DNA of 64,000 nt from Xaviernesmea oryzae. Its GTDB lineage: Bacteria; Pseudomonadota; Alphaproteobacteria; Rhizobiales; Rhizobiaceae. The stretch covers positions 2,008,001 to 2,072,000 of the forward strand of contig NZ_FXAF01000006.1 in NCBI RefSeq assembly GCF_900177415.1, given 5' to 3'. Made by a program: the position numbers and the translations under genes. Each line of letters starts with the position of its first letter. Position 1 is the stretch's first letter. Under the pieces are notes generated by a model. It did no database searches. It was given only the letters and a program-made list of their open reading frames with translations, and was not told the origin of the DNA. This document shows, piece by piece, positions 36,737 to 45,244 of the stretch.

Positions 36737-37789
36737 ATGGCTGAAGTTACGCTTTCCCGTGTCCGCAAGAGCTATGGCGCCGTCGACATCATCCACGGCG
36801 TCGATCTCGGCATAAGCGACGGCGAGTTCGTCGTGCTGGTCGGCCCGTCCGGCTGCGGCAAGTCCACGCTGCTCAGGATGATCGCCGGGCTGGAGACGAT
36901 CACCGGCGGCGACATCCGGATCGGCGGGCGCGTGGTCAACGACCTCGATCCCAAGGACCGCGACATCGCCATGGTCTTCCAGAACTATGCGCTCTATCCG
37001 CATATGACCGTTGCGGTGAACATGGGGTTCTCGCTGGAACATCGCGGCACCGGCAAGGCCGAGATCGCGGAACGGGTGAAATGGGCCGCGGATATTCTCG
37101 GTCTCACGCATCTGCTCGATCGCTACCCGCGCCAGCTTTCCGGCGGCCAGCGCCAGCGCGTCGCCATGGGGCGCGCCATCGTCCGCGATCCCCAGGTGTT
37201 TCTTTTCGACGAGCCGCTCTCGAACCTCGATGCGAAACTTCGCGTCGTCATGCGCGGCGAGATCAAGAGCCTGCACCAGAAGCTCAAGACGACCACCATC
37301 TACGTCACGCACGACCAGGTGGAGGCCATGACCATGGCCGACAAGATCGTCGTGCTGAACGGCGGAAGGGTGGAGCAGATCGGCGCGCCCCTCGACCTCT
37401 ACGACCGTCCGGCCAACCAGTTCGTGGCCGGTTTCATCGGCTCGCCTTCGATGAACTTCCTGACCGGCACGATCACCGCGGAAGGCTTTGCCGCGCCCGG
37501 CATCGTGCTGCCATTGCCGGAAGCGGCACATGAATTGCGCGATCGCAAGGCGGTCTACGGTATCCGTCCCGAGCATTTCGCGCTGGACGACAACGGCGTG
37601 CCCGCCGAGATCGTGCTCGTCGAGCCGATGGGTTCGGAAACCCAGGTCACGATGAAGCTCGGCGAAACGCAGGTCACCGGCGTCTTCCGCGAGCGCGTAT
37701 CGCTTTCTCCCGGTGCGATCATCCGGGTTCGTCCGGACCTCGCCAGTATCCATCTTTTCGCCGCCGACGGCGGCGAGCGACTGAACTGA
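36737..37789 (+). CDS. carbohydrate ABC transporter ATP-binding protein (UgpC/MalK type)
   Basis: A 350-residue ATPase. Walker A GPSGCGKST, Q-loop in AMVFQNYALYPHMTV, ABC signature LSGGQRQRVAMGRA, Walker B VFLFDEPLSNLD and the switch histidine in YVTHDQVEAM are all intact. A C-terminal TOBE-like regulatory domain follows (about 240-350, with YGIRPEHF). The ATG at 36737 is used rather than the TTG one codon earlier. It completes the sugar importer begun at 33658. Confidence 0.94.
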   Translation: MAEVTLSRVRKSYGAVDIIHGVDLGISDGEFVVLVGPSGCGKSTLLRMIAGLETITGGDIRIGGRVVNDLDPKDRDIAMVFQNYALYPHMTVAVNMGFSLEHRGTGKAEIAERVKWAADILGLTHLLDRYPRQLSGGQRQRVAMGRAIVRDPQVFLFDEPLSNLDAKLRVVMRGEIKSLHQKLKTTTIYVTHDQVEAMTMADKIVVLNGGRVEQIGAPLDLYDRPANQFVAGFIGSPSMNFLTGTITAEGFAAPGIVLPLPEAAHELRDRKAVYGIRPEHFALDDNGVPAEIVLVEPMGSETQVTMKLGETQVTGVFRERVSLSPGAIIRVRPDLASIHLFAADGGERLN

Positions 37790-37797
37790 GGCCCGAA

Positions 37798-38490
37798 ATG
37801 TCCGCTTACCCGGAAACCAAACTCACCAGGGCGCTGCGCGGCGGCGAATTCCCGGTCATCGTGTCGCTCGCCCGACATGATCTCGATCTCGCCAAGGCCG
37901 CCGTCGGGGCGGGGGCCTTCGCACTCAAAGTGCATCTCAACGCCTATCACCGCGCCACGGGCACGACCTTCGGCAGTTTTGCGGAGGAACGCCCTTTTTA
38001 CGAGAAGCTCGCGACGCTCGGCATGCCGCTGCTGGTCATGGCCGGACAGGAGCAGGTGCCGAGCGCTGAAGAAATGGATGCGCTTGCCGATCTCGGCTTC
38101 GAAGGGTTCAACATCTATTTCAGCGACATGCAGCCGCATCTCTTGCAGTCCAAGTTGAGGCCGATGCCGGCCCTCGGTGAAAAGAGCACCGACGAGGACC
38201 TGAAGAAAATTCTCGAAATTCCGGGCGTGATGATGGAGGCATCCGTCGCCGCCTTTGCCGATTACGGCAAGCCGCTCGACGAAACCGATCTCGCCCGCTA
38301 CCGGGACATCACCACCAGGGCCGGCATCCCGGTCATCGCACCGAGCCAGAAGCGGTTTACCGCGGCAGATATGCCGAAGCTGAAGGCGGCCGGCATCGCC
38401 GCGCCGCTGCTGGGCGTCATCGTCACGGGCACGACGCCGGAAAGCATGGAGGCCGCGGTGCGTCCGATCGTGGAGGCCGCCCGAGCGTGA
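37798..38490 (+). CDS. predicted TIM-barrel protein of unknown function
   Basis: A 230-residue soluble protein that I do not recognise by name. Repeated beta-alpha units (FPVIVSLARHDLDLAKAAVGAGAFALKVHLN, LPLLVMAGQEQ-like, GFEGFNIYFSD, PGVMMEASVAAF, IPVIAPSQKRFTAADMPKLKAAG, APLLGVIVTG) give the pattern of a TIM barrel. The pattern resembles NanE-like epimerases or indole-glycerol-phosphate-type barrels, without their exact signatures. It starts 8 bases after the ATPase gene and is the last gene of the LacI-controlled operon, so an isomerase or epimerase step on the imported compound is a reasonable guess only. It ends 2 bases from the convergent LysR gene. Confidence 0.7.
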   Translation: MSAYPETKLTRALRGGEFPVIVSLARHDLDLAKAAVGAGAFALKVHLNAYHRATGTTFGSFAEERPFYEKLATLGMPLLVMAGQEQVPSAEEMDALADLGFEGFNIYFSDMQPHLLQSKLRPMPALGEKSTDEDLKKILEIPGVMMEASVAAFADYGKPLDETDLARYRDITTRAGIPVIAPSQKRFTAADMPKLKAAGIAAPLLGVIVTGTTPESMEAAVRPIVEAARA

Positions 38491-38492
38491 GC

Positions 38493-39398
38493 TCAGGAAG
38501 ATGCCTGATCCGGTGCGCCGCTGCTGTTCCTGACGATGTTGATGAACGCCTCCGCCGTCCATGAGAGCGGCGTGCCGGGCAGGGTGATGATCCCGTAATC
38601 GGAGACCTTGTCGGGCAGGAAGGGGCGCATCGCGACCGCGTCGCTGCGGAAGAATTCGGCGATCAGTGTCGGGACGATGGCGATGCCGAGGCCCTGTGCG
38701 GCGCAGGCACAGGCCGTTTCCACCGAATGGACCTCCAGGCTGCAGCGATAGGTCGGAACCATGCGGCGCAATTCGTGCTCCAGCTCGTTGCGGTTGATCC
38801 GCTGCCGCCCGAGAAGGATGAGGTCGTTGCGGGCGAGGTCGTTCACGTCGATTGCCTGCTTTGCCGCCAGAGGATGGCCGATCGGCATCACGCAGGTCGT
38901 GCCGCTGGTGAAAAGCGGCCGGGCCTCGAAGGAATGCTGCTCGGTCGGCAGGCGCACGAAGCCGAGATCGGCGGTGCGGTTGTGGACCATGCGTTCGATC
39001 GCGTCATAGGGCCCGCTGAGGATCTCCACCGTCACGCGCGGATGATCCGCCTTGAAGCGGGCGACCAGCGGCGGCAGCATCGTGGTCGAAAGACTGTGCG
39101 GAAAGGCGACCCGCACGAGAGCCTCGCCGAAGGCGCCGGTCCGGACGTCGCCGATCTTGCTTCTGAGCCGTGCGACGCTCTGGGCGACGTCGTCCACCTC
39201 GTCGACGAGCAGGTGCGCCTCGGGGCGGGGAATGAGCCGGCCCTTGTCGCGGAGGAAAAGTTCCCGCCCGATCTCTTCTTCCAGTGATGCGAGCTGGCGG
39301 CTGATCGCCGACTGCGACAGGCCGAGCTGGGCCGCCGCCGCCATGGTCGAGCCGGTATCCATGATTGTCTTGAAGATTTCGAGCTGCTTGAAATTCAT
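38493..39398 (-). CDS. LysR family transcriptional regulator
   Basis: A 301-residue LysR-type regulator. The N-terminal winged helix-turn-helix (residues 1-60) reads MNFKQLEIFKTIMDTGST, then AAAAQLGLSQSAISRQLASLE. A LysR substrate-binding domain with two alpha/beta lobes follows (about 90-295). It is divergent from the peptide-type ABC operon starting at 39607, the common arrangement of a LysR regulator and its target. Its 3' end is 2 bases from the end of the TIM-barrel gene. Confidence 0.93.
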   Translation of the reverse strand: MNFKQLEIFKTIMDTGSTMAAAAQLGLSQSAISRQLASLEEEIGRELFLRDKGRLIPRPEAHLLVDEVDDVAQSVARLRSKIGDVRTGAFGEALVRVAFPHSLSTTMLPPLVARFKADHPRVTVEILSGPYDAIERMVHNRTADLGFVRLPTEQHSFEARPLFTSGTTCVMPIGHPLAAKQAIDVNDLARNDLILLGRQRINRNELEHELRRMVPTYRCSLEVHSVETACACAAQGLGIAIVPTLIAEFFRSDAVAMRPFLPDKVSDYGIITLPGTPLSWTAEAFINIVRNSSGAPDQASS

Positions 39399-39464
39399 TC
39401 GTCGATCCTACGGTGCGGCGTGTCGAAGGCAAGCGAAGACCTGAAACAGGGTTTATTCGCGCAA

Positions 39465-39484
39465 AACGCATAGGCTAATGCGTT
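39465..39484. promoter_or_regulatory. inverted repeat, candidate LysR operator
   Basis: AACGCAT and ATGCGTT form a perfect 7-base inverted repeat across 6 bases in the divergent region between the LysR gene and the ABC operon. A related half ATGCG..GCGCAT continues to about 39505. This is the expected place for the recognition site of the LysR protein. Confidence 0.5.
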
Positions 39485-39606
39485 CCGCTCATAATATTGC
39501 GCATCTTTCGCGCGCCGTTATCGTCCCGTCACAAACAGAACAGGGGAACCTTCTCCATGGAAATTTACTGTCCCTGCCGGACGCTCTGTCCGTGGGAGCG
39601 AATGAA

Positions 39607-40581
39607 ATGACGGTTTTCGTCATCCGCCGCTTCCTGCAGAGCCTCGCCGTCCTGGCCGTTACCGCGGTCATCGTCTTCATCGGCATCTATGCGATCGGCG
39701 ATCCGGCCGAAATGCTGATCGCGCCTGATGCGAGCCCTGCGGAACGCGCCCAGGTGGTCGCCTCGCTCGGCCTCGACAAGCCGCTGTGGGAACAGTTCTT
39801 CACTTTTGCCTGGAACGCGCTGCACGGCGACCTCGGTCGTTCCTTCGTCTTCAACCGCCCCTCCATCAGCCTGATCTTCGAGCGTCTGCCGGCAACGCTG
39901 GAGCTGACGCTGGTCGGCCTCGTCTTCGCGCTCGTCATCGGCATTCCGCTCGGCCTTCTCTCTGGGCTGAAGCCGAACAGCGCGACCGACGAGGTCATCA
40001 TGACCGGCTCGATCTTCGGCTTTTCGCTGCCGAGTTTCTGGCAGGGCATGATGCTGATCATGATCTTCTCCGTCTGGCTCGGCTGGCTGCCGTCGACGGG
40101 ACGCGGCGAGGTGGGCGAATTCCTCGGCATCCGGTCGAGCCTCTTCACCCTGGACGGCCTGACGCATCTCATCCTGCCGGCGATCAACCTCTCGCTCTTC
40201 AAGGTATCGCTGGTGATCCGTCTCACACGCACGGGGGTGCGCGAGACCATGCCGCTCGATTTCGTGAAATTCGCCCGCGCCAAGGGGCTTTCCGAAAAGC
40301 GCATCGTCTTCGTGCATGTCTTCAAGAACATCCTGATCCCGCTCATCACCGTGATCGGCCTGGAACTCGGAAGCATGCTGGCCTTTGCCGTCGTCACCGA
40401 GACGATCTTCGCCTGGCCGGGCATCGGCAAGCTTTTGATCGACAGCATCATGCGGCTCGATCGTCCGGTGGTGGTCGCCTACCTGCTCGTCATCGTCAGC
40501 CTGTTCATCTTCATCAATTTCGTGGTCGACGTGCTCTATTCGCTGGTCGATCCGCGTGTCCGGCTGGGAGATGCCCAATGA
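39607..40581 (+). CDS. peptide/nickel-type ABC transporter permease (DppB family)
   Basis: A 324-residue permease with six helices. It starts MTVFVIRRFLQSLAVLAVTAVIVF like DppB/OppB, has the large periplasmic loop after the first helix, and the conserved EAA-loop region PLDFVKFARAKGLSEKRIVFVHVFKNILIP. The segment TETIFAWPGIGKLLIDSI is the family signature. The ATG at 39607 is used; the frame open from 39478 covers the regulatory region. The stop overlaps the next permease start as ATGA. Confidence 0.92.
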   Translation: MTVFVIRRFLQSLAVLAVTAVIVFIGIYAIGDPAEMLIAPDASPAERAQVVASLGLDKPLWEQFFTFAWNALHGDLGRSFVFNRPSISLIFERLPATLELTLVGLVFALVIGIPLGLLSGLKPNSATDEVIMTGSIFGFSLPSFWQGMMLIMIFSVWLGWLPSTGRGEVGEFLGIRSSLFTLDGLTHLILPAINLSLFKVSLVIRLTRTGVRETMPLDFVKFARAKGLSEKRIVFVHVFKNILIPLITVIGLELGSMLAFAVVTETIFAWPGIGKLLIDSIMRLDRPVVVAYLLVIVSLFIFINFVVDVLYSLVDPRVRLGDAQ

Positions 40582-41477
40582 CCGCCCGCGCACTCCTCAG
40601 CGAAGACATGCTGTTCGGCCGGCTGGTGATCGGCATCGGCCGCAGCCCGAAGGCCGTCATCGCCGCAATCGTCTGCATCGTCCTGCTCTTTGCCGCGATC
40701 GTCGGCCCCTACATCACGCCGCAGGATCCCTATGATCTGGCGGTCCTCGACATTCTCGACGCCAAGCTGCCGCCGGGCTCCGAAAGCATGGACGGCCTCG
40801 TCTACTGGCTCGGCACGGACGGCCAGGGGCGCGACATGTTCTCGGCGATGGTCTATGGCCTGCGCACCAGCCTCGGCGTCGGCGTCTTTTCCGGTCTCGT
40901 GGCGCTCGTCGTCGGTACCGTGCTCGGCCTGATCGCCGCCTATTTCGGCGGCCGCATCGATGCGCTGATCATGCGCGTCGTCGACTTGATGCTCGGCTTT
41001 CCGACCATTCTCGTCGCGCTGATGCTGCTGGCGCTGCTGGGGCAGGGGCTCTGGAAAGTCATCTTCGCGCTGATCCTGGTGCAATGGGCGACGTTTGCCC
41101 GTGCGGTGCGCAGCGCCGCACTGGTCGAGAAGAACAAGGATTACGTCGAAGCGGCCCAGACGCTCGGCATTTCCACACCGCGCATTCTGATCGGCCATCT
41201 CCTGCCGAACTGCCTGCCGCCGCTGATCGTCATCGGCATGCTGCAGGTGGCGAATGCGATCTCGGCGGAAGCGACGCTCTCCTTCCTCGGCATCGGCCTG
41301 CCGATCACCGAACCTTCGCTCGGGCTTTTGATCGCCAACGGCTACCAGCTTTTGATGTCCGGCGAATACTGGATCAGCGTCTATCCGGGCGTGCTGCTGC
41401 TCCTTCTGGTCTTCTCGATCAACATCGTCGGCGATCGCCTCCGCGAAGTGCTGAATCCCCGGCTGGGCGAAAGGTGA
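40578..41477 (+). CDS. peptide/nickel-type ABC transporter permease (DppC family)
   Basis: A 299-residue permease with a long first helix and the DppC start motif VGPYITPQDPYDLAVLD. The tract LGTDGQGRDMFSAMVYGLRTSLGVG is the family signature, and VEKNKDYVEAAQTLGISTPRILIGHLLPN is the ATPase-contact loop. It is ATGA-coupled to the upstream DppB-type gene and followed 5 bases later by an ATPase gene. Confidence 0.93.
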   Translation: MTARALLSEDMLFGRLVIGIGRSPKAVIAAIVCIVLLFAAIVGPYITPQDPYDLAVLDILDAKLPPGSESMDGLVYWLGTDGQGRDMFSAMVYGLRTSLGVGVFSGLVALVVGTVLGLIAAYFGGRIDALIMRVVDLMLGFPTILVALMLLALLGQGLWKVIFALILVQWATFARAVRSAALVEKNKDYVEAAQTLGISTPRILIGHLLPNCLPPLIVIGMLQVANAISAEATLSFLGIGLPITEPSLGLLIANGYQLLMSGEYWISVYPGVLLLLLVFSINIVGDRLREVLNPRLGER

Positions 41478-41482
41478 GCGCC

Positions 41483-42466
41483 ATGACTGGTATTGGGACC
41501 CCTGTTCTCGAAGTCAGAAACCTTTCCACCCACTTCATGACCCGCCGCGGCGTGCTGAAGGCCGTCGACGATGTGAGCTTTTCGGTCGGTCGGCGGGAGA
41601 TCGTCGGGCTGGTCGGCGAATCCGGCTCCGGCAAGTCCATCACCGGCTTCTCGATCCTCGGCCTTGTCGATCCGCCCGGCCGCGTCGTCTCCGGCCAGAT
41701 CCTCTTCAACGGCGAGGATCTCCTGAAGATGCCGCCGAAGGCCATGCGGACGATCCGGGGAAAACGCATCGCGATGATCTTCCAGGATCCGATGATGACG
41801 CTGAATCCGGTGCTTTCGGTCGGCACGCAGATGATCGAGACGGTGCTGGCCCACGACAAGGTCTCCCGCGCCGAGGCGCGTACCCGTTCCCGCGATGCGC
41901 TCGGTCTGGTCGGCATTCCTTCGCCGGAAGAACGGCTCGATGCCTATCCGCACCAGTTCTCCGGCGGCATGCGACAGCGCGTGGCGATCGCGATCGCGCT
42001 TTTGCACCGGCCGGACCTGATCATCGCCGACGAGCCGACGACGGCGCTCGATGTGACGATCCAGTCGCAGATCCTCTTCGAGATCAAGCGGCTCGCCGCC
42101 GAGTTCGGCATGGCGCTGATCTGGATCAGCCACGACCTCGGCGTGGTGGCGGCGCTCGCAGACCGCATCATGGTCATGTATGCCGGCAAGATCGTCGAGG
42201 CGGGGCACGTGGACGGCGTGCTGAGGGAGCCGCGCCATCCCTATACGTCTGGCCTGTTGAGCGCCGTCCCGGCTGCGGTGCCGCGCGGCGAGCCTCTGCG
42301 GCCGATCCCGGGCTTTGCGCCGTCGCCGCTTTCGCGTCCCTCCGGCTGCGCCTTCCGTGACCGCTGTGCCCGCGCCACCGGGATCTGCGCCACCGAACCT
42401 ATGCCGTCGATCGCCGCGGATCGCGAATTCCGCTGCTTCCACCCCCATCTCTGGAGCGCCGCATGA
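41483..42466 (+). CDS. peptide/nickel-type ABC transporter ATP-binding protein (DppD family)
   Basis: A 327-residue ATPase with Walker A GESGSGKS, signature FSGGMRQRVAIA, Walker B LIIADEPTTALD and the switch region WISHDLGVVAALADR. The C-terminal oligopeptide/dipeptide domain has RHPYTSGLLSAVP and the cysteine-containing CAFRDRCARATGIC, which in this family can hold an iron-sulphur cluster. The start at 41483 follows GGTGAG. The stop overlaps the next gene as ATGA. Confidence 0.93.
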   Translation: MTGIGTPVLEVRNLSTHFMTRRGVLKAVDDVSFSVGRREIVGLVGESGSGKSITGFSILGLVDPPGRVVSGQILFNGEDLLKMPPKAMRTIRGKRIAMIFQDPMMTLNPVLSVGTQMIETVLAHDKVSRAEARTRSRDALGLVGIPSPEERLDAYPHQFSGGMRQRVAIAIALLHRPDLIIADEPTTALDVTIQSQILFEIKRLAAEFGMALIWISHDLGVVAALADRIMVMYAGKIVEAGHVDGVLREPRHPYTSGLLSAVPAAVPRGEPLRPIPGFAPSPLSRPSGCAFRDRCARATGICATEPMPSIAADREFRCFHPHLWSAA

Positions 42467-43500
42467 CGACGCCACTTGTTGAAGCCGTCGACGTCAGCCG
42501 CCGCTTTTCCCGCAAGCTCGACTATGCGGAAAAGATAGCCCGCTTCTTCGGCGCCAACCTGGAAGAGAAGACGGTTCACGCGGTCGATGAGGTCGATCTC
42601 GCCGTTTATCCGGGCGAGGTGGTCGGCCTCGTCGGCGAATCCGGCTGCGGAAAATCGACGCTCGGCCGCGTGATGGCCGGCATCATGCCGGCAAGCGGCG
42701 GCGAGGTGCGCTGGCAGGGCAAGCCGCTTGCCTCCCTCGAGGGTGAGGAAAAGCGCGCCATGCGGTTGTCGGCGCAGATGATCTTTCAGGACCCGATGTC
42801 TACGCTCAATCCGCGCAAGCGGGTGATCGACCTGATCGGCGAGGCGCCCAGGGTGCACGGCATCGTCAAGGGCCGGGAGGTGAGGGACTATGTCGCCTCG
42901 CTCGCCGAGCGCGTCGGCCTCGACGCCTCCTATCTCGACCGTTATCCGCACCAGTTTTCCGGCGGCCAGCGGCAGCGCATCGGCATCGCCCGGGCGCTGG
43001 CGGTGAAGCCGAAGCTGCTGGTCTGCGACGAATCCGTCGCGGCGCTCGACGTCTCGATCCAGGCGCAGATCCTCAATCTCTTCATGGACCTGAAGCGGGA
43101 ATTCGGTCTCACCTATCTCTTCATCAGCCACGATCTCGGCGTGGTGAAGCATATTTGCGACCGGGTGGTCGTCATGTATCTCGGCCGCGTGGTGGAAAGC
43201 GCCACGCCGGACGAGCTCTTCGACAACCCGAAGCATCCCTATACCCAGGCGCTGATCCGTGAACTGCCGACAATCGCCGACCGACGCCGCATTTTCACGC
43301 CGATCAAGGGCGAAATCCCGTCGCCGCTTCATCCGCCGCCGGGATGCCATTTCCATCCCCGCTGTCCGAAGGCCTTCGACCGCTGCCGCGTGGAGCGGCC
43401 GGTCCTGAAGGAGAATGCAGCCGGTCACGTCAGCGCATGCCACCTGAACGATCTGCCCGTCAGTCAAGCCACAGATGCAACGGCCGAACCGGCCATCTAA
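42463..43500 (+). CDS. peptide/nickel-type ABC transporter ATP-binding protein (DppF family)
   Basis: A 345-residue second ATPase of the same importer. Walker A GESGCGKST, signature FSGGQRQRIGIA and Walker B LLVCDESVAALD (catalytic glutamate kept) are present. The C-terminal CHFHPRCPKAFDRC is the matching cysteine-rich tail. It carries an inserted stretch near residue 25, ARFFGANLEEKTVHAVDEV, between the first strand and Walker A. ATGA coupling links it to the DppD-type gene. Confidence 0.93.
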   Translation: MTTPLVEAVDVSRRFSRKLDYAEKIARFFGANLEEKTVHAVDEVDLAVYPGEVVGLVGESGCGKSTLGRVMAGIMPASGGEVRWQGKPLASLEGEEKRAMRLSAQMIFQDPMSTLNPRKRVIDLIGEAPRVHGIVKGREVRDYVASLAERVGLDASYLDRYPHQFSGGQRQRIGIARALAVKPKLLVCDESVAALDVSIQAQILNLFMDLKREFGLTYLFISHDLGVVKHICDRVVVMYLGRVVESATPDELFDNPKHPYTQALIRELPTIADRRRIFTPIKGEIPSPLHPPPGCHFHPRCPKAFDRCRVERPVLKENAAGHVSACHLNDLPVSQATDATAEPAI

Positions 43501-43519
43501 AAAGGAAGGGAACAGACTT

Positions 43520-45094
43520 ATGAAACCGATGAAATTCCTCTTGGCCGGCGTCGCGGCCACCGTGCTCGCGCTGAGTTCGGCCGAGGCCGCCGACCTGGTG
43601 CTCGGCAGCGCCACCGAGCCGTCCGCGATCGATCCGCAGTTCTCGCGCACCGGCAACAACCAGAACATCGCCCAGTCGGTGTTCGACCGCCTGGTGCAGA
43701 CCGACGCGGCGATCAACATGGAGCCGGCGCTTGCGGTTTCCTGGACCAATATCGATCCGCTGACCTGGCATGTGAAGCTGCGCGAAGGCGTCAAGTTCCA
43801 TGACGGCAATCCGCTGACAGCCGAGGACGTGATCTTCTCGCTGACCCGCGCCAAGGACATTCCGAACAGCCCGGCGCCGTTCTCCGGCAACGTTGCGTCG
43901 ATCGACAGCATGAAGGCGCTCGACGATCTGACGATCGAGTTCAAGACCAAGAAGCCGACACCGGACTTCATGGAGCAGATCGGTTTCGTCTACATCGTCG
44001 AGAAGAAAGTCGCTGAAGGCGCCTCGATCGAGGACTTCAACAGCGGCAAGGCGGCGATCGGCACCGGCGCCTACAAGTTCAAGTCCTGGACGCCGGGCGA
44101 CAACCTCGCCCTGACCAGGAACGACGATTTCTGGGGCAAGAAGCAGGATTTCGACAACGTCACCATCAAGTTCATCTCGAACGATGCCTCGCGCGTCGCG
44201 GCGCTCCGCTCCGGCGCCGTCGACCTGATCGACGGCGTGCCGCCGGGCGACGTGAAGACCATCGAAGGTGTTTCCGGCCTGAAGGTCTTCTCGACCGCCT
44301 CGTCGCGGCTGATCTACCTTGCGCTCGACAGCGCCCGCGACAAGAGCCCCTTCGTCACCGACAAGGACGGCAAGCCGCTCGACAAGAACCCGCTGAAGGA
44401 CGTGAAGGTGCGCCAGGCGCTTTCCGAACTCGTCAACCGCCAACTCATCATCGACCGTATCCTCGACGGTTCGGCTGAACCCGCCGGCCAGCTAGTGCCG
44501 AACGGCGTCGCCGGCAACGATCCGTCGATCCCGGCGGTGGCCTTCGACGCCGGGAACGCCAAGAAGCTGCTTGCGGACGCAGGCTATAAGGACGGTTTCG
44601 GCATCACCATCCACACCTCCAACGACCGCTTCCCCGGCGATGCGGAAGTCGCCCAGGCGCTCGGCCAGATGTTCGCGCGCGGCGGTTTGAAGGTAAACGG
44701 CGTCGTCGCCCAGCCTTATAACGTCTATACCAAGGGCGCTTCGGCCGGCGAGTTCTCCGCCTTCATCTTCTCGCTCGGCAACTCGACCCCGACCTCGGCG
44801 ACCGGCCTGCGCAATCTGCTCATGACCGTCAACAAGGAGGCCGGAACCGGCTCGTTCAACCGCACCAAATATTCGAACCCGGCCTTCGATGACGCCATGC
44901 GCGCCGCGACCGCCGAGTTCGACGCGGAGAAACGCGTGGAACTGCTGCAGAAAGCGACCAAGCTGGTCTTCGCCGATGTCCCGGTCGTCCCGCTCTACTG
45001 GCAGAAGGTCCATTGGGCCGGCAAGGCGAACCTCACCTATGTCGCCAACATGACGGAAGACACGACCCCCGTGCTGGCGGGGATTGCGAAGTAG
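43520..45094 (+). CDS. peptide/nickel-type ABC transporter substrate-binding protein
   Basis: A 524-residue SBP_bac_5 protein with a short signal peptide (MKPMKFLLAGVAATVLALSS, cut near AEA). The start of the mature protein, LVLGSATEPSAIDPQFSRTG, and NIAQSVFDRLVQTD then LAVSWTNIDPLTWHVKLREGVKFHDG, are the family pattern. The binding protein follows its two permeases and ATPases, an unusual but not rare order. AAGGAAGGG precedes the ATG at 43520. The ligand could be a peptide, an opine-like compound or another small molecule. Confidence 0.93.
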   Translation: MKPMKFLLAGVAATVLALSSAEAADLVLGSATEPSAIDPQFSRTGNNQNIAQSVFDRLVQTDAAINMEPALAVSWTNIDPLTWHVKLREGVKFHDGNPLTAEDVIFSLTRAKDIPNSPAPFSGNVASIDSMKALDDLTIEFKTKKPTPDFMEQIGFVYIVEKKVAEGASIEDFNSGKAAIGTGAYKFKSWTPGDNLALTRNDDFWGKKQDFDNVTIKFISNDASRVAALRSGAVDLIDGVPPGDVKTIEGVSGLKVFSTASSRLIYLALDSARDKSPFVTDKDGKPLDKNPLKDVKVRQALSELVNRQLIIDRILDGSAEPAGQLVPNGVAGNDPSIPAVAFDAGNAKKLLADAGYKDGFGITIHTSNDRFPGDAEVAQALGQMFARGGLKVNGVVAQPYNVYTKGASAGEFSAFIFSLGNSTPTSATGLRNLLMTVNKEAGTGSFNRTKYSNPAFDDAMRAATAEFDAEKRVELLQKATKLVFADVPVVPLYWQKVHWAGKANLTYVANMTEDTTPVLAGIAK

Positions 45095-45149
45095 GATTTT
45101 TTGCAAAGGGGAGGGCCGGACTGTCCACAGGGGCCAAAACCCTCTTCGC

Positions 45150-45180
45150 CGTCATCCTCGGGACAGGCCCGAGGATGACG
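45150..45180. repeat. palindromic repeat (REP/RIME-like) in an intergenic gap
   Basis: Thirteen-base arms, CGTCATCCTCGGG and CCCGAGGATGACG, face each other across ACAGG between the binding-protein gene and the CocE gene. Such CATCCTCGGG palindromes are well-known dispersed intergenic repeats in rhizobia and related alphaproteobacteria. It might also form an RNA stem that protects or attenuates the operon transcript. Confidence 0.7.
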
Positions 45181-45244
45181 TGGAGTACGGGACGCAGGTT
45201 TGTCGTCAAACCGGTTCCTCCCAACATTTTCAAGGATCAGAGAC

